From: Flavobacterium ammonificans
GTDB lineage: Bacteria > Bacteroidota > Bacteroidia > Flavobacteriales > Flavobacteriaceae
Direction of reading: 5' to 3'
Assembly (NCBI RefSeq): GCF_020885975.1
Contig: NZ_AP025183.1
Coordinates: forward strand, 372,001-436,000
DNA length: 64,000 nucleotides
The position numbers were made by a program, and so were the translations under genes. Below, piece by piece: positions 24,192 through 32,796 of the stretch (the first letter of the stretch is position 1; each line of letters begins with the position of its first letter). The notes below the pieces were generated by a model that was not told the DNA's origin, searched no databases, and saw only the letters and a list, made by a program, of their open reading frames with translations.

Positions 24192-26201
24192 TTATTTATA
24201 ATTTCTAGCTGCAATTTTGATAAACTCGTATTTCAATTCTTCTTTATGAAGCTCCGCCTTCGTAATATCGTCCCCTTTGTATTCCCAAGCACTTACAAAT
24301 GAGAAGTTTTTATCATCACGTAGTGTTTCACCTTCGGCATCTTGGTATTCTTCACGGAAGTGACCTCCACAAGATTCGTTACGTTGTAGAGCGTCCATAG
24401 CCATCAATAATCCTAAGTCAATAAAATCAGCTACACGAAGTGCTTTCTCTAATTGTGGATTTAACTCGTCTGCACTTCCCGGTACGTTTACTTCTTTGTA
24501 GAACTCTGCTTTCAAAGCTGATATTTCTTCAATTGCTTGTTTCAAACCTGCTTCATTTCTACTCATACCCACTTTATTCCACATAATTAATCCCAAACGT
24601 TTGTGGAAATGATCCACTGATTTAGAACCTTTATTATTCAAGAATTGGTTGATTGTTTCTTTCACCCTATTCTCTGCCTCAGCAAATTCTGGTAAGTCAG
24701 TTGAGATTTTACCTGTACGAATATCATCTGCTAAATAGTTTGAAATAGTATAAGGCAATACAAAATAACCATCAGCCAAACCTTGCATTAAAGCCGAAGC
24801 TCCTAAACGATTCGCTCCGTGGTCAGAGAAGTTAGCTTCTCCAGCAACGAAACATCCTGGAATAGTAGATTGTAAGTTATAATCCACCCAAACTCCACCC
24901 ATAGTATAGTGAACTGCCGGATAGATTTTCATTGGCGTTTCATATGGATTCTCATCGGTGATTTTTTGGTACATAGTAAACAAGTTACCGTACTTTTCTT
25001 TCAACCATTCTTTTCCTAAAGTAGTAATTTCTTCCGCAGTTGGGTTATGATTTCCTTTGGCGAAAGCCGCTTGTCTTCCTTTGTTTTGGATTTCAGAAGA
25101 GAAATCTAAAAATACGCCTTCATTAGTATCGTTAGATTCAATACCTCTTCCTTCATCACACACTTCTTTTGCGGCTCTTGAAGAAATATCTCGTGGAGCT
25201 AAATTTCCAAAAGAAGGATATTTACGCTCTAAATAATAATCTCTATCTTCTTCAGCGATATCTGAAGGCTTTAACTTTCCTGCTCTTACCGCTTCTGCAT
25301 CTTCTTTTTTCTTAGGTACCCAAATACGACCTGAGTTACGCAAAGACTCTGACATCAAAGTCAATTTCGCTTGGTTAGTTCCGTGAACAGGAATACAGGT
25401 TGGGTGAATTTGAACATAACAAGGATTGGCAAATAAAGCCCCTTGTTTGTGTACTTTCCATCCTGCTGTTACGTTACTTCCCATCGCATTAGTAGAAAGG
25501 AAATAAACATTTCCATATCCTCCAGAAGCAATTACTACTGCATGAGCTGAATGCCTTTCGATTTCTCCTGTAACTAAGTTACGAGCGATAATTCCACGAG
25601 CTTTTCCGTCTACTTTTACTAAGTCTAACATTTCGTGACGATTGAACATTTCAACACGTCCTAAACCTATTTGTCTTGATAAAGCTGAATAAGCTCCTAG
25701 TAATAATTGTTGTCCTGTTTGACCTGCAGCATAAAAAGTACGTTGTACCTGTGTTCCTCCAAAAGAACGGTTGTCTAACATTCCGCCATATTCTCTTGCA
25801 AAAGGAACTCCTTGTGCTACACATTGGTCAATAATATTTCCAGATACTTCAGCTAAACGGTGAACGTTAGCCTCACGCGCTCTATAATCTCCACCTTTAA
25901 TGGTATCATAAAATAATCTATAGATACTATCTCCATCATTTTGATAGTTTTTCGCTGCATTGATTCCTCCTTGTGCTGCAATAGAGTGCGCACGACGTGG
26001 TGAATCTTGGAAACAAAATGCTTTAACATTGTAACCCATTTCTGCAAGCGATGCCGCAGCAGATGAACCTGCCAAACCAGTTCCTACAACAATAATATCA
26101 ATTTTTGGTCTATTGTTTGGAGCAACTAATTTTAAGTGATTTTTATAATCAGTCCATTTCTGTGAAATGTGACCTTCTGGTATTTTAGAATCTAACTTCA
26201 T
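24192..26201 (-). CDS. sdhA: Succinate dehydrogenase / fumarate reductase flavoprotein subunit
   Basis: A 669-aa FAD protein that oxidises succinate to fumarate on the cytoplasmic side of the membrane. It shows the dinucleotide motif [20 protein letters not shown], the FAD-attachment histidine segment [14 protein letters not shown], the active-site HPTCIP and the substrate-binding [10 protein letters not shown]. The late [19 protein letters not shown] completes the FAD fold. Length fits the long type B flavoproteins. It overlaps neither neighbour: 7 bases to sdhB and 19 from sdhC. Confidence 0.96.
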   Translation of the reverse strand: MKLDSKIPEGHISQKWTDYKNHLKLVAPNNRPKIDIIVVGTGLAGSSAAASLAEMGYNVKAFCFQDSPRRAHSIAAQGGINAAKNYQNDGDSIYRLFYDTIKGGDYRAREANVHRLAEVSGNIIDQCVAQGVPFAREYGGMLDNRSFGGTQVQRTFYAAGQTGQQLLLGAYSALSRQIGLGRVEMFNRHEMLDLVKVDGKARGIIARNLVTGEIERHSAHAVVIASGGYGNVYFLSTNAMGSNVTAGWKVHKQGALFANPCYVQIHPTCIPVHGTNQAKLTLMSESLRNSGRIWVPKKKEDAEAVRAGKLKPSDIAEEDRDYYLERKYPSFGNLAPRDISSRAAKEVCDEGRGIESNDTNEGVFLDFSSEIQNKGRQAAFAKGNHNPTAEEITTLGKEWLKEKYGNLFTMYQKITDENPYETPMKIYPAVHYTMGGVWVDYNLQSTIPGCFVAGEANFSDHGANRLGASALMQGLADGYFVLPYTISNYLADDIRTGKISTDLPEFAEAENRVKETINQFLNNKGSKSVDHFHKRLGLIMWNKVGMSRNEAGLKQAIEEISALKAEFYKEVNVPGSADELNPQLEKALRVADFIDLGLLMAMDALQRNESCGGHFREEYQDAEGETLRDDKNFSFVSAWEYKGDDITKAELHKEELKYEFIKIAARNYK

Positions 26202-26220
26202 AATATCTTCTGATGTTGAT

Positions 26221-27048
26221 TTATTTTAAGAAAAAGTGAATGTAAACAGGAATAATAGCAAACAATAGCGGAACAATAATTGAAAATAAAACTCCTGCTT
26301 TTTTGATTGTTGGCGTATATTTTGGACTATTCAAACCAATCGATTGAAACGCACTTTGAAATCCGTGTAATAAATGGAATGCTAAAGTAAACATTGCCAA
26401 AACATATAAAATAGTAGCAATCAATCCTGTTTTTGGATCTTTAAAGAACGCTACAGTAATTTTGTGCAAATCTTTATATCCTTCTTTAATTTTAACATTG
26501 GCAGCAGCATCAAAGAATTCAGTTCTGTTTTCAATCTTAATCATTTTTTGATCTACTTGAGCTTTTGGAAGATAACCTCCGTCTGTAGTTAAATAGTACT
26601 CCTGTTCTTGGCCTTGAACACCAATCGAAATGGTTTGCAACGGCATATTTTTATCAAAATGCATTACAGCCCAAAAATTGACCATGTGCGTAACTATAAA
26701 AACCAAAATAATAGTTCCTAAAACCGCCATATTTCTTGAAGAAAATGAACTGGAAGAACCATCTGTTTTCGCATAAGCAACAGGTCTTGCTTTTTTGTTT
26801 TGAATAGTTAAAACAATTCCATCGATAGCATGGAATAAAATAGAAATATAGGTAACGTAAGATAAAATTTTTACAGCGGGGTTGGTCGTCATAAACAACG
26901 CATACTGATTAAAGTGTAATGCGTCACTAAATATTAATTGAAGATTCCCTGCTAAATGCCCTAGTAAGAACACACATAAAAATAAACCTGTAAAAGCCAT
27001 CCAATATTTCTTAGCAATAGAAGACTTAAGAATTGCAGATTTTGCCAT
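26221..27048 (-). CDS. sdhC: Succinate dehydrogenase cytochrome b subunit
   Basis: A 275-aa membrane anchor with five hydrophobic helices, carrying two b-type haems in the type B complex. Candidate haem ligands are the histidines in [29 protein letters not shown] and [15 protein letters not shown] long extra-membrane loop lies between helices 3 and 4 (residues ~140-195). As the first gene of the sdhCAB operon it has a strong consensus promoter 33-63 bases upstream. Confidence 0.93.
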   Translation of the reverse strand: MAKSAILKSSIAKKYWMAFTGLFLCVFLLGHLAGNLQLIFSDALHFNQYALFMTTNPAVKILSYVTYISILFHAIDGIVLTIQNKKARPVAYAKTDGSSSSFSSRNMAVLGTIILVFIVTHMVNFWAVMHFDKNMPLQTISIGVQGQEQEYYLTTDGGYLPKAQVDQKMIKIENRTEFFDAAANVKIKEGYKDLHKITVAFFKDPKTGLIATILYVLAMFTLAFHLLHGFQSAFQSIGLNSPKYTPTIKKAGVLFSIIVPLLFAIIPVYIHFFLK

Positions 27049-27080
27049 AATAATTTATATAAATTTTATTAAAAGTTGTA

Positions 27081-27111
27081 CAAAAATAGGAGAAATCAAA
27101 TTCAACTACAA
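27081..27111 (-). promoter_or_regulatory. Promoter of sdhCAB
   Basis: On the minus strand: TTG (27109-27111), 20 bases, TATTTTTG (27081-27088), an excellent consensus match. The rest of the 349-base gap to the divergent HMG-CoA synthase gene is A+T-rich, and I see no gene, RNA or clear dyad in it. Confidence 0.75.
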
Positions 27112-27397
27112 CCTTTTCGTTCTTATTTATAATGATTTTAAAGTGTTCTATAAAATATACTAACAAATCAATAAAAATAAGACTTAAATCCTATCAATAC
27201 ATAAACATTTCACAAAACTATCTAAATTAATAATTCTTATAAATACAGCAATGAAAGCGCCTAAAATTATAGATTTAGTAGTTTAAATTACTTTTAATTT
27301 TATTATCCGTAAAAATTATAAAACCGCCGATTTTAATAGTCAAAAACAATTGTTTTTTGAGTCCCTAATTTTAAATTTACACAAACTAAAAAAACTA

Positions 27398-28759
27398 ATG
27401 AAAACAGGAATTGACGCTATTGCTTTTGACGTTGCTCAACTACATTTACCGATAAAATCTTTGGCAAAAGGGCGAAATATTGAACCCGAAAAACTAGAAA
27501 AAGGGCTAGGCTTACTTAAAATGACATTGCCCGATGTACATCAAGATACTGTTGTTTTTGGTGCTAATGCCTTGACCAAATTAGTTTTAGAAAACCAAAT
27601 CAATCTAAACGAAATTTCCAGAATTTATGTCGGTACTGAAAGTGCGATAGATAGTTCAAAACCCATTAGTTCCTTTTTAATTGCCTTGATGGAGCAAAAA
27701 TTTGGCGAAGGAATTTTAGCCGAATGCGATGTGGTCGATTTTACTTTTGCCTGTATTGGCGGAGTGGATGCTTTACAAAACTGCTTGGACTTCGTACAAC
27801 TCAATCCAAATAAAAAAGCCATTGTCGTTACCACTGATTTTGCCAAATACGATTTGAATTCGACAGGCGAATACACCCAAGGTGCAGGAGCTGTAGCGAT
27901 GTTAGTGACTTCAAATCCTAAAATAATTGCTTTTGAAAACGAATGGGCAACCAGTACTAAAGGGGTTTTTGATTTTTTCAAGCCCTACCGAACTCTTTCC
28001 AAAGAAGATATAACTGGCAACCAATTAAATGATTCTTGGTTTAATAATTTAGAAGCCGAAATAGAAATTCACAAAGATCAACCGGTTTTTGACGGACAAT
28101 ATTCCAACCAATGCTATATGGATCGTACGCGCAATGCGTATTTTTCATTCAAAAAACTAAAAAACACTACCGAAACAATTTACAATACTTGGGAAAGCAT
28201 CATCATGCACTTGCCGTATTCGTTTCAAGGACGCCGCATGTTGACTGAAATTTATGCGCTAGATGCCGCTACTCCAATTCTTTCAGGCAATGAAGCTCCT
28301 GCTGACTACCAAAACAAATTGAAAGAAGTAAGCAAATCAGATGAGTATCGTGCTTTTGTAATGCAAAAATTACAGCCTGCAGAAATTGCTTCTTCACTAA
28401 TTGGAAATTTATATACGGGTTCCATTTTCATGGGATTCCTGTCTACTTTGGCGCATTTTGCCAATACAAACGCACCAATTTCAGGAAAGAAATTTGGTTT
28501 CTTAGCCTACGGAAGTGGGTCAAAATCCAAAGTTTTTGAAGGTACAATTCAACCCGATTGGCAATTAGCTGTAGCCAAAGCAAAATTGTTTGAAATATTA
28601 GAAGTAAGCCATGAAATTGATTTTATTACTTACGAAAAACTGCATAAAAAAGAGCAGAGACAAAGTATCAAGTCTCCTAAAAGCGAATGGGTATTAGACC
28701 GTATAGAAAATGAAAATCCAAATTTAATCGGTGCTAGATATTACGAATGGGTGGAGTAA
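27398..28759 (+). CDS. Hydroxymethylglutaryl-CoA synthase family protein
   Basis: A 453-aa thiolase-fold protein that would condense acetyl-CoA with acetoacetyl-CoA to HMG-CoA, feeding the mevalonate route that flavobacteria use for isoprenoids. The nucleophilic Cys lies in VVDFTFACIGGVDALQ, with the early catalytic Glu in RIYVGTESAIDSSK and the His region in MHLPYSFQGRRM. ATG 27398 is chosen (MKTGIDAIAFDVAQLHLP); the upstream extension is non-conserved. Neighbours are unrelated. A polyketide-type HCS paralogue is a less likely alternative. Confidence 0.9.
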   Translation: MKTGIDAIAFDVAQLHLPIKSLAKGRNIEPEKLEKGLGLLKMTLPDVHQDTVVFGANALTKLVLENQINLNEISRIYVGTESAIDSSKPISSFLIALMEQKFGEGILAECDVVDFTFACIGGVDALQNCLDFVQLNPNKKAIVVTTDFAKYDLNSTGEYTQGAGAVAMLVTSNPKIIAFENEWATSTKGVFDFFKPYRTLSKEDITGNQLNDSWFNNLEAEIEIHKDQPVFDGQYSNQCYMDRTRNAYFSFKKLKNTTETIYNTWESIIMHLPYSFQGRRMLTEIYALDAATPILSGNEAPADYQNKLKEVSKSDEYRAFVMQKLQPAEIASSLIGNLYTGSIFMGFLSTLAHFANTNAPISGKKFGFLAYGSGSKSKVFEGTIQPDWQLAVAKAKLFEILEVSHEIDFITYEKLHKKEQRQSIKSPKSEWVLDRIENENPNLIGARYYEWVE

Positions 28760-29002
28760 TTTCTTAGTTTTCCCCCTTTTCAAATTTTCATATTAATTCA
28801 TTTTCAATGTAGGGAATTATTCAATTAATTTCCTACATTTGTGATGCCCTGTAACTGCAATAGACCCCAAATCAATTTCCTTTACAGACAAAAAAATTAA
28901 ATTTTAGTCGTATTTAAATACTACTCCTGATCTATTCATTTGAATAAGATTAGTGTTTACATGGCTTATAGAAAGTTGTAACATATTAAACCTTTATCTA
29001 TA

Positions 29003-29644
29003 ATGAAACAAATTTTATCAATTATCGCTTTAGTAATTTTATTTATTAGTTGCTCAAGTAATAATAACTCCGAGATTAATCAAATTGAATCGCCATCTAT
29101 CAGTAACATTTCAACTGAAATTGGAAATGTCGGAGATATATTTACTATTAGTGGTAAAAACTTTAACCCAAAAATAAATTATAAAGTACAGATTAATGGT
29201 ATAGATGGAATAATAACTGAAATAAGTTCTACTTTTATAAAAGTTAAAATCCCAGACGGAGCAACATCAGGCAATATTGTATTACTTTATGACAAAAATT
29301 CAACAGTTATTGGAAATATAAAAATTAATATTACAAAAGTTTATGGATACAAATATTTTGGAGCACCTTCAGGTAACAGTTCTGAAAAAAAACAAATTGT
29401 AGAAATTGACAAAGCAAATGGTTCTTCTAAAATTATCGCTACACTTAACATTAATAGTACTTATCTTGAAAATCTCGTTTTTGATAGTTCGACAAATAAA
29501 ATCATTGGAATTTATGATGTAGACGACAGAAATGTTTCGCAATCACTATTAACGGTAGATCTTGCAAACGGAAATACTTCAATTATAAATCTGAATAATG
29601 TAGGCGAAAATTCAAAATATGCAGGTTTATTATTAAACAAATAA
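29003..29644 (+). CDS. IPT/TIG-domain lipoprotein, possibly C-terminally truncated
   Basis: A 213-aa lipoprotein with lipobox VILFISC (Cys17). Residues ~30-112 form an IPT/TIG immunoglobulin-like domain (SISNISTEIGNVGDIFTISG, KVKIPDGATSGNIVLLY). The rest reads like the first blade of a beta-propeller (VEIDKANGSSKIIATLNIN and LTVDLANGNTSIINL) and then ends abruptly. It therefore looks like the front part of a longer TIG-propeller surface protein. The 240-base upstream gap holds a palindrome (AATGTAGGGA / TTCCTACATT) and no gene that I can see. Confidence 0.7.
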   Translation: MKQILSIIALVILFISCSSNNNSEINQIESPSISNISTEIGNVGDIFTISGKNFNPKINYKVQINGIDGIITEISSTFIKVKIPDGATSGNIVLLYDKNSTVIGNIKINITKVYGYKYFGAPSGNSSEKKQIVEIDKANGSSKIIATLNINSTYLENLVFDSSTNKIIGIYDVDDRNVSQSLLTVDLANGNTSIINLNNVGENSKYAGLLLNK

Positions 29645-29667
29645 TATTATTCAAATTCGTAACCCGC

Positions 29668-29697
29668 TCTTCGTAGTCTCCCAGCTTCGAACTAAAG
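29668..29697 (+). repeat. Direct repeat left of the toxin-antitoxin pair
   Basis: Starts TCTTCGTAGTCTCCCAGCTT; 26 of 30 bases match 30397-30426 on the other side of the toxin-antitoxin genes, same orientation. The downstream AAGCTGGGAG pairs with its CTCCCAGCTT part and is followed by TTTT. Confidence 0.55.
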
Positions 29698-29807
29698 TAA
29701 GTTTAAAACCAAAGCTTCCAGCCTTCAAAAGCTGGGAGCTTTTCTACTCCACAAGCCCTCCTTTTCCTAACTTTGTACAATGAGTTTTTACAAAACGGTA
29801 AATTTTG

Positions 29808-29815
29808 TATATTTG
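29808..29815 (+). promoter_or_regulatory. Promoter -7 element of the antitoxin gene (TATATTTG)
   Basis: Exact TAnnTTTG match 17 bases before the antitoxin ATG, giving a leader of about ten bases. A second match, TAACTTTG, lies at 29768-29775. Confidence 0.55.
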
Positions 29816-29832
29816 AATCAAATATTTTTAAG

Positions 29833-30063
29833 ATGGATTTACAAACTAGAAAAAACGAATTTATTCAAGAGTTTTTGAAACTTCAAAGCGAAGAACTCAT
29901 TGCTCAATTGGAGAGTTTATTGAAAAATAAGTCTGTTCCTGAAAAAACTAGCGTAAAACCCATGTCAATCAAGAAATTAAATTCAAGAATTGACGCTTCA
30001 GAAGTTGATTTTAAAAATGGGAAATTCAAAACCACCGAGCAACTTTTGGCCAAATACAAATGA
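29833..30063 (+). CDS. Putative type II antitoxin (partner of ParE/RelE-like toxin)
   Basis: A 76-aa mainly helical protein (DLQTRKNEFIQEFLKLQSEE, then a Lys/Ser-rich link and a C-terminal helix ending KTTEQLLAKYK). The C-terminal part with DASEVDFKNGKFKTTEQLL is the typical toxin-binding tail of antitoxins paired with ParE. Its stop overlaps the toxin start (ATGA), giving translational coupling. No ribbon-helix-helix or HTH is obvious, so autoregulation is uncertain. ATG 29833 is chosen for its promoter spacing. Confidence 0.75.
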   Translation: MDLQTRKNEFIQEFLKLQSEELIAQLESLLKNKSVPEKTSVKPMSIKKLNSRIDASEVDFKNGKFKTTEQLLAKYK

Positions 30064-30380
30064 AATCTTTTGAAATAATTTGGTCCAATCATGCTGAAAA
30101 TGAATTGGACTCCATATTCAATTATTATTCAGAATTTGCCAGCGTTCGTGTCGCTAAAAAACTGATTCAAGACATTCTTGCAGAACCAAACAAATTACTT
30201 TTAAATCCAGAAATCAGCCAAAGAGAAGAACTGCTTTTGGATAGAGAAAATGAATACAGGTATTTGGTTTGTAAAAATTATAAGATCATTTACTCCGTAG
30301 ATACAAACGCAAAACAAATCAAAATTGCTGACGTATTTGATTCTAGACAAAACCCTATTAAAATCAAACGAACTAAATAA
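30060..30380 (+). CDS. Type II toxin of the ParE/RelE family
   Basis: A 106-aa ParE/RelE-fold protein: the FEIIWSNHAENELDSIFNYY start, a middle helix pair (VAKKLIQDILAEPNKLLLNP) and the strand pair YRYLVCKNYKIIYSVD are the family pattern, ending with VADVFDSRQNP-type residues. Members poison DNA gyrase or cleave mRNA on the ribosome; which applies here cannot be told. It overlaps the antitoxin gene by four bases. Confidence 0.88.
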   Translation: MKSFEIIWSNHAENELDSIFNYYSEFASVRVAKKLIQDILAEPNKLLLNPEISQREELLLDRENEYRYLVCKNYKIIYSVDTNAKQIKIADVFDSRQNPIKIKRTK

Positions 30381-30396
30381 CACCTTCCGCCCCAGA

Positions 30397-30426
30397 TCTT
30401 CGAAGTCTCCCGACTTCGAACTAAAA
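30397..30426 (+). repeat. Direct repeat right of the toxin-antitoxin pair
   Basis: Starts TCTTCGAAGTCTCCCGACTT; partner of 29668-29697 (26 of 30 identical). It begins 16 bases after the toxin stop. Contains its own dyad, CTTCGAAGTC...GACTTCGAA. Confidence 0.55.
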
Positions 30427-30520
30427 TAGTGTACTATATAATCAAAAGCCACAAGGTTCAAAAAACCTTACAGCTTAGTTCAAAACAAGAATTTCAGCAT
30501 TTAACAAATCGAAAAACAGA

Positions 30521-30552
30521 TTGCGCTAATACAAATGGATTGATTAGATTTG
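30521..30552 (+). promoter_or_regulatory. Promoter of pepP
   Basis: TTG at 30521, 21 bases, TAGATTTG at 30545-30552; ATG follows 23 bases later. Confidence 0.55.
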
Positions 30553-30575
30553 TAATCTAATAATTTCTATTTTTT

Positions 30576-31868
30576 ATGAAATACCATCCAATAGACCGCA
30601 ATTTATTTATAAAAAACCGCGCTAAATTCACGGCTCAAATGAAGCCAAAAAGTGTAGCGGTTTTCAATTCGAATGATATTTATCCTATCAGTGCTGATAG
30701 TACGATGCCTTTTGCTCAGCACCGAGACATCTTTTATTTGAGTGGTGTGGATCAAGAAGAAAGTATCTTGTTGCTTTTCCCAGATGCGCCTTACGAGCAT
30801 CAAAGAGAAATGCTTTTCTTGAGAGAAACCAACGAACATATTGCTGTTTGGGAAGGTGAAAAGCTAACCAAAGAACGTGCTTTTGAAGTATCTGGAATTA
30901 AAACCGTGTATTGGTTAACTGAATTTGAAAAAGTGTTGTTTGAATTGATGACACATTCTGAAACCATCTACATTAACACCAACGAACACTATCGCGCCAC
31001 AGTTGAAACCGAAACTCGTGAGGCCCGTTTTGTAAAATGGTGGAAAGAGAAATACCCTGCACATGCTGTAGCCAAAAGCAATCCGATATTACAACGCCTT
31101 CGTTCGGTAAAAGAAAATGTAGAATTGGAGTTAATCCAAAAAGCCTGCAACATTACCGAAAAAGGATTTAGAAGAGTCTTATCTTTTGTTCAACCTGACG
31201 TAACCGAATATGAAATCGAGGCCGAATTTGCTCACGAATTCCTTCGCAATCGTTCCAAAGGTTTTGCTTATACACCTATTATTGCTTCAGGAAATAATGC
31301 CAATGTGTTGCATTATATCGAGAACAATCAAGTGTGCAAAGCGGGTGATTTGATATTACTAGACGTTGCTGCTGAATATGCTAATTATTCAAGTGATATG
31401 ACCAGAACAATTCCAGTTTCGGGTCGATTTACCGAAAGACAAAAAGCAGTCTACAATGCTGTTTTACGTGTCAAAAACGAAGCAACACAAATGCTAACTC
31501 CAGGCGCTTTATGGAAACAATACCATATTGAAGTAGGCAAAGTAATGACGTCTGAACTATTAGGCTTAGGTTTAATTGACAAAGCCGATGTGCAAAACGA
31601 AAATCCTGATTGGCCTGCTTACAAAAAATATTTTATGCACGGCACTTCCCATCATATGGGATTGGACACACACGATTACGGAATCTTAACAGAGCCAATG
31701 CAGGCTAATATGGTTTTTACTGTAGAGCCAGGGATATACATTCCAGCAGAGGGTTTTGGTGTTCGTTTAGAGGATGATGTAGTAATACAAGAGAAGGGTT
31801 CACCGTTCAACTTGATGCGCAACATTCCAATTGAAGTAGAGGAAATTGAAAGTTTGATGAACGCTTAA
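30576..31868 (+). CDS. pepP: Xaa-Pro aminopeptidase (aminopeptidase P family)
   Basis: A 430-aa pita-bread metallopeptidase that removes an N-terminal residue preceding proline. The N-terminal domain (residues 1-165) begins with the AMP_N pattern YHPIDRNLFIKNRAKFTAQM. The catalytic domain carries the five metal ligands: D in LLDVAAEY, D in YSSDMTRTIPV, H in HGTSHHMGLDTHDYG, E in FTVEPGIYIP and E in VRLEDDVVI. Length is normal. It is monocistronic and cytoplasmic, lacking a signal peptide. Confidence 0.93.
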   Translation: MKYHPIDRNLFIKNRAKFTAQMKPKSVAVFNSNDIYPISADSTMPFAQHRDIFYLSGVDQEESILLLFPDAPYEHQREMLFLRETNEHIAVWEGEKLTKERAFEVSGIKTVYWLTEFEKVLFELMTHSETIYINTNEHYRATVETETREARFVKWWKEKYPAHAVAKSNPILQRLRSVKENVELELIQKACNITEKGFRRVLSFVQPDVTEYEIEAEFAHEFLRNRSKGFAYTPIIASGNNANVLHYIENNQVCKAGDLILLDVAAEYANYSSDMTRTIPVSGRFTERQKAVYNAVLRVKNEATQMLTPGALWKQYHIEVGKVMTSELLGLGLIDKADVQNENPDWPAYKKYFMHGTSHHMGLDTHDYGILTEPMQANMVFTVEPGIYIPAEGFGVRLEDDVVIQEKGSPFNLMRNIPIEVEEIESLMNA

Positions 31869-31908
31869 CTAGCAATTTTCTTAATCAAGAATCACCCAAC
31901 TATATTTA

Positions 31909-31960
31909 AACACAGATTGGAGAACTTATACTAATCTTTAAAATTTCTCCAATCTGTGTT
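31909..31960. repeat. Perfect inverted repeat between pepP and the hydrolase gene
   Basis: Arms AACACAGATTGGAGAA and TTCTCCAATCTGTGTT, 16 bases each without mismatch, 20-base A+T-rich loop. No T run follows, so it is not a textbook terminator. It resembles the CACAGATT-type dispersed palindromes. Confidence 0.65.
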
Positions 31961-32004
31961 CCAAATCAAATTTCAGAACTCAATTTTGTGCTTCTTTAAA
32001 AAGT

Positions 32005-32796
32005 ATGACTAAAACGCTTCATTTCAAAAACACTACCATCAGCTACACCGACCAGGGCAAAGGAACGGCTGTAGTTTTATTGCATGGCTTTTTGGAAAAC
32101 AAAAAAATGTGGGATGCTTTTATTCCTGAATGGAGCAAAAAATTTCGTGTAATCACGATTGATTTATTGGGTCATGGCGAAACAGAATGCATGGGCTACG
32201 TTCATTCTATGGAAAACAACGCCGATGTAGTTCATGAAGTTCTTTCTGAATTACGTCTCAGAAAAATGATCCTCGTAGGGCATTCTATGGGAGGTTATGT
32301 CGCTTTGGCTTTCGCCGAATTGTATCCAGATTTGGTAAAAGGTCTAGTGTTATTAAATTCGACTTCCAGAGCCGATAGTGCCGAACGCAAAACCAATCGG
32401 GATCGCGCCATTAAAGCCGTAAAACAATCGTTTCAGAATTTCATTTCGTTATCCATCTCTAATTTATTTAGCGAAGACAATCGAGAACGTCTTTCGGAGG
32501 CAATTAACAACGTCAAACAAGAAGCTTTAAAAACTCCGCTTCAAGGTATTGTTGCTTCATTAGAAGGGATGAAAATCCGTATTGACCGAGAAGTTTTATT
32601 GCATTTAACTCCTTATCCGAAATTATTGGTGTTGGGCAAAAAAGATCCTGTTTTACATTACGAGGAAACGAAAGAACAAATTGAGGAGACGCAAGTTCAA
32701 TTGTTGAGTTTCCCAGACGGACATATGTCGCACATTGAAAATCAAGAAGCTTTACAGGAAAAATTATTGCAGTTTTTTAAATCGGTGAAATCCTAA
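32005..32796 (+). CDS. Alpha/beta hydrolase
   Basis: A 263-aa alpha/beta-hydrolase fold protein. Oxyanion region VVLLHGFLENKKMW, nucleophile elbow LVGHSMGGYVAL (Ser of GHSMG), acid in VLGKKDPVLH and catalytic His in FPDGHMSHIENQE. The cap between residues ~130 and 190 is short and helical. Closest in style to esterases or BioH/MenH-like hydrolases, but the substrate is unknown. Its stop overlaps the convergent AddB-like gene by four bases. Confidence 0.88.
   Translation: MTKTLHFKNTTISYTDQGKGTAVVLLHGFLENKKMWDAFIPEWSKKFRVITIDLLGHGETECMGYVHSMENNADVVHEVLSELRLRKMILVGHSMGGYVALAFAELYPDLVKGLVLLNSTSRADSAERKTNRDRAIKAVKQSFQNFISLSISNLFSEDNRERLSEAINNVKQEALKTPLQGIVASLEGMKIRIDREVLLHLTPYPKLLVLGKKDPVLHYEETKEQIEETQVQLLSFPDGHMSHIENQEALQEKLLQFFKSVKS

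Noticed and set aside
24184..24214. Ten-residue extension of SdhB
   Set aside because: It overlaps the sdhA coding end and precedes a conserved start ([10 protein letters not shown]).
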